Positions 40,768 to 41,834 of a DNA stretch of 41,834 bases are shown here, one piece after another. Location: contig NZ_BSTN01000038.1 of assembly GCF_030269545.1 (NCBI RefSeq), positions 1 to 41,834 of the forward strand, written 5' to 3'. A program made the translations under genes and the position numbers. The first letter of the stretch is position 1, and each line of letters starts with the position of its first letter. The DNA is from Actinomadura sp. NBRC 104425 (GTDB taxonomy: Bacteria; Actinomycetota; Actinomycetes; Streptosporangiales; Streptosporangiaceae). The notes below the pieces were generated by a model. The model saw only the letters and a list, made by a program, of their open reading frames with translations. It made no database searches and had not been told where the DNA came from.

Positions 40768-40929
40768 TCAGCCCTGGGGCTGCACCGTCAGGGGCAGCAT
40801 TCCGCCCCGCCCATCTGCGCGATGGAACTGCCGCAGAACCCGTACGTGGGGACGGCTGGCGAAGACGAGGCGGGTCGCGTGGTCGTCGTCGTGCGGTGTA
40901 GTGGCGGCGGGATGCATCAGTTCCCTCAT
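40768..40929 (-). CDS. Small hypothetical protein (53 aa)
   Basis: The ATG at 40927-40929 follows a small hairpin (CGAGCCGTTCGGCTCG) and encodes MRELMHPAATTPHDDDHATR, then VFASRPHVRVLRQFHRADGR and MLPLTVQPQG. It has a His/Asp-rich start and a basic middle. It would form a short operon with the zinc-ribbon ORF upstream (62 bp apart), closed by the 18-bp hairpin. No family recognised; no strong RBS. Confidence 0.4.
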   Translation of the reverse strand: MRELMHPAATTPHDDDHATRLVFASRPHVRVLRQFHRADGRGGMLPLTVQPQG

Positions 40930-40990
40930 GCGAGCCGAACGGCTCGGACTCCCGGGGCGGGGGCCGGGTGCTGCCCCGCCCCTGCCCGGA

Positions 40991-41174
40991 TCACCGGACG
41001 GCCGCCCGGATGCGCGCCACCTCCCGGCGGATGCACGCGGTGCACACCAGCCCCGTCCGCGAACCCGCGCCGTGAGGGAGCTGTACCTTTTTCCAGCTCG
41101 GCGAGGGTCTTCAAGGCCCCACAGCGGAAGCACGCGGTGAGGTCGTGAGGGGCGAGCTTGACGTCGAGGCGCAT
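40991..41174 (-). pseudogene. Small two-knuckle zinc-ribbon gene, one base out of frame
   Basis: The ATG at 41172-41174 has AAGGAG before it. The first frame encodes MRLDVKLAPHDLTACFRCGA and LKTLAELEK. Removing one A from the GAAAAAGG run continues to SRTGLVCTACIRREVARIRA and stops at 40991. The corrected 60-aa protein has CFRC and CTAC knuckles, a complete small zinc ribbon. The span is 61 codons plus one base. This is either a real frameshift, a sequencing error in the A5 run, or slippage. Confidence 0.5.
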
Positions 41175-41179
41175 CGCCG

Positions 41180-41480
41180 GCTCCTTCCGCCAAGCGGGCC
41201 CGGGGCCCGCGGGGTGTTCCGACGCGACGGGTCAAGCGGCGGAGGCCAGGCACCGCAACCTTCCAGGCGAGGACCGCGAAGATGTTTTCTCCCCTGGTCC
41301 GCTGGATCCGGTCGGCGAACGCCGACCAGGAGGGAGAAAAGATCTTCGCGGTCCGCTCCCACGGTCGGCCGTCACCGGTCGCGGCGTGCGCGGCTGCGGT
41401 TGCGGTCCCTGGCCGGAGCTGCTGACCAAAAGCGGCGGAACACCACGCGACGCCCTCGAGCCGCCGGTGGAAGGACCCAG
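41180..41480. repeat. Imperfect inverted duplication between two zinc-ribbon genes
   Basis: The two divergent zinc-ribbon genes share not only coding sequence but their upstream DNA, arranged head to head around about 41312. GGACCGCGAAGAT followed by TTTTCTCCC at 41271-41290 is the inverse of GGGAGAAAAGATCTTCGCGG at 41333-41352. TTGCGGTCCCTGGCC and GGCGGAACACC also recur in inverted orientation. The palindrome could form a large cruciform or act as paired promoters. No other gene is supported here. Confidence 0.6.
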
Positions 41481-41482
41481 CG

Positions 41483-41642
41483 ATGCGCCTCGCGTCAGCG
41501 AACCCCGCACGCCCCAGCGCGTGTTTCGCTGCGGGGCCTTGAAGACCCGACCTCGTGGTCGGCATGAGGTCGCGCGCGGACAGATATGCGCCGCGTGCAT
41601 CCGTTGGGAGGCGGCGCGCTTCCGGAAGCCGGTATTTCGAGT
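41483..41642 (+). pseudogene. Second zinc-ribbon gene copy, frame-shifted
   Basis: The ATG at 41483 with GGAAGGA before it begins MRLASANPARPSAC. A missing C (TTTCGCTG against TTCCGCTG in the other copy) shifts the frame away from FRCGALKT. The shifted frame still shows GQICAACIRWEAARF, matching the CTACIRREVARI region of the first copy. The knuckles CFRC and CAAC would be restored by one base. It is probably a pseudogene. Confidence 0.5.
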
Positions 41643-41720
41643 GAGCGGGGATGGGGGCTGCACCGGCTCCCGGTCCCTCTGTCCGAGCCGTCTGACACGG
41701 CATGCAGGGGTCACGTCCAG

Positions 41721-41740
41721 CGGAGTGGTGTATGAGTCGG
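41721..41740 (-). mobile_element. Putative IS terminal repeat at window end
   Basis: CGGAGTGGTGTATGAGTCGG closely resembles the left terminus of the IS256-type element at 29956-29975 (CGGAGGTGGTGTACGAGTTG). It lies 26 bp beyond the stop of a minus-strand ORF cut by the window edge. It is therefore probably the terminus of a second, related IS that extends rightward out of view. Confidence 0.5.
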
Positions 41741-41766
41741 CCTCCGCGTGATCCTGTTGCTGCAGG

Positions 41767-41834
41767 TTAAGCGGTGAGTTCTCGGTTGTCGTCCTCGGGG
41801 TCTTGTGCGGTGCCGTCGATGACGCGCAGTCTGG
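41767..41834 (-). CDS. C-terminal end of a truncated-by-window ORF, probable transposase
   Basis: Only the last 21 residues are visible (RLRVIDGTAQDPEDDNRELT, then A and TAA). Its placement next to an IS256-like terminal repeat suggests a transposase, but the residues alone do not identify a family. Confidence 0.4.
   Translation of the reverse strand, partial: RLRVIDGTAQDPEDDNRELTA

Overview
The window is very GC-rich, with strong G/C third-position bias, GTG/TTG starts and families typical of Actinomycetota: Scr1-type and XRE-TPR regulators, DUF6879, DUF3592, SCO6880-type secretion proteins and ATP-grasp RiPPs. A filamentous actinomycete, perhaps of the Streptosporangiales, is likely, but the genus is inference. 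No tRNA, rRNA or integrase was found. The region looks like accessory DNA built from conjugative, defence and regulatory modules.

Layout. 181-3523 (minus) is regulatory cassette A: small hypothetical proteins, an Scr1-type regulator, a DUF6879 protein and a one-helix membrane protein. It diverges from a complete graspetide cluster at 3634-6079: precursor, ATP-grasp ligase and PIMT-like methyltransferase. 6079-8484 holds membrane proteins, a decayed gene and a nucleoside hydrolase. 8655-18777 is a type I-E CRISPR-Cas locus (cas3, cas8e, cse2, cas7, cas5, cas6e) with small or decaying arrays on both sides and no cas1 or cas2. 18785-29132 is a conjugative type IV secretion operon with a divergent transglycosylase. 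29235-31441 holds two more arrays, one split by a truncated IS256-type element. 31547-35664 (minus) is cassette B, a rearranged duplicate of cassette A with a different regulator. 35761-37184 holds a leaderless array remnant and the longest array (18 repeats). 37250-40513 carries a relaxase, a MobC-like protein and a probable oriT region. 40675-41751 has small zinc-ribbon genes in an inverted duplication, and the edge cuts a probable transposase.

How the parts may work together. The secretion operon supplies the channel, coupling ATPase and cell-wall hydrolase; the relaxase and MobC-like protein would start DNA transfer. The Cas operon encodes full interference and crRNA processing but no adaptation genes in the window. 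Its arrays are joined by a conserved 200-280 bp trailer-to-leader segment carrying a TATAG-type promoter box.

The most striking observation lies 5' of cas3 at 10286-10436: a TATAG promoter-like box, two degenerate CRISPR repeats around a 22-nt spacer-like stretch, and a hairpin terminator. This is the layout of a crRNA-like regulatory RNA gene (compare CreR/CreA RNAs). A previously hidden 42-codon, Trp-rich ORF (9904-10032) lies next to it on the opposite strand.

Secondary points are a gene that appears to need the same +1 frame change in both cassettes, a duplicated 143-bp noncoding element upstream of unrelated genes, and several very short genes supported by ribosome-binding sites.
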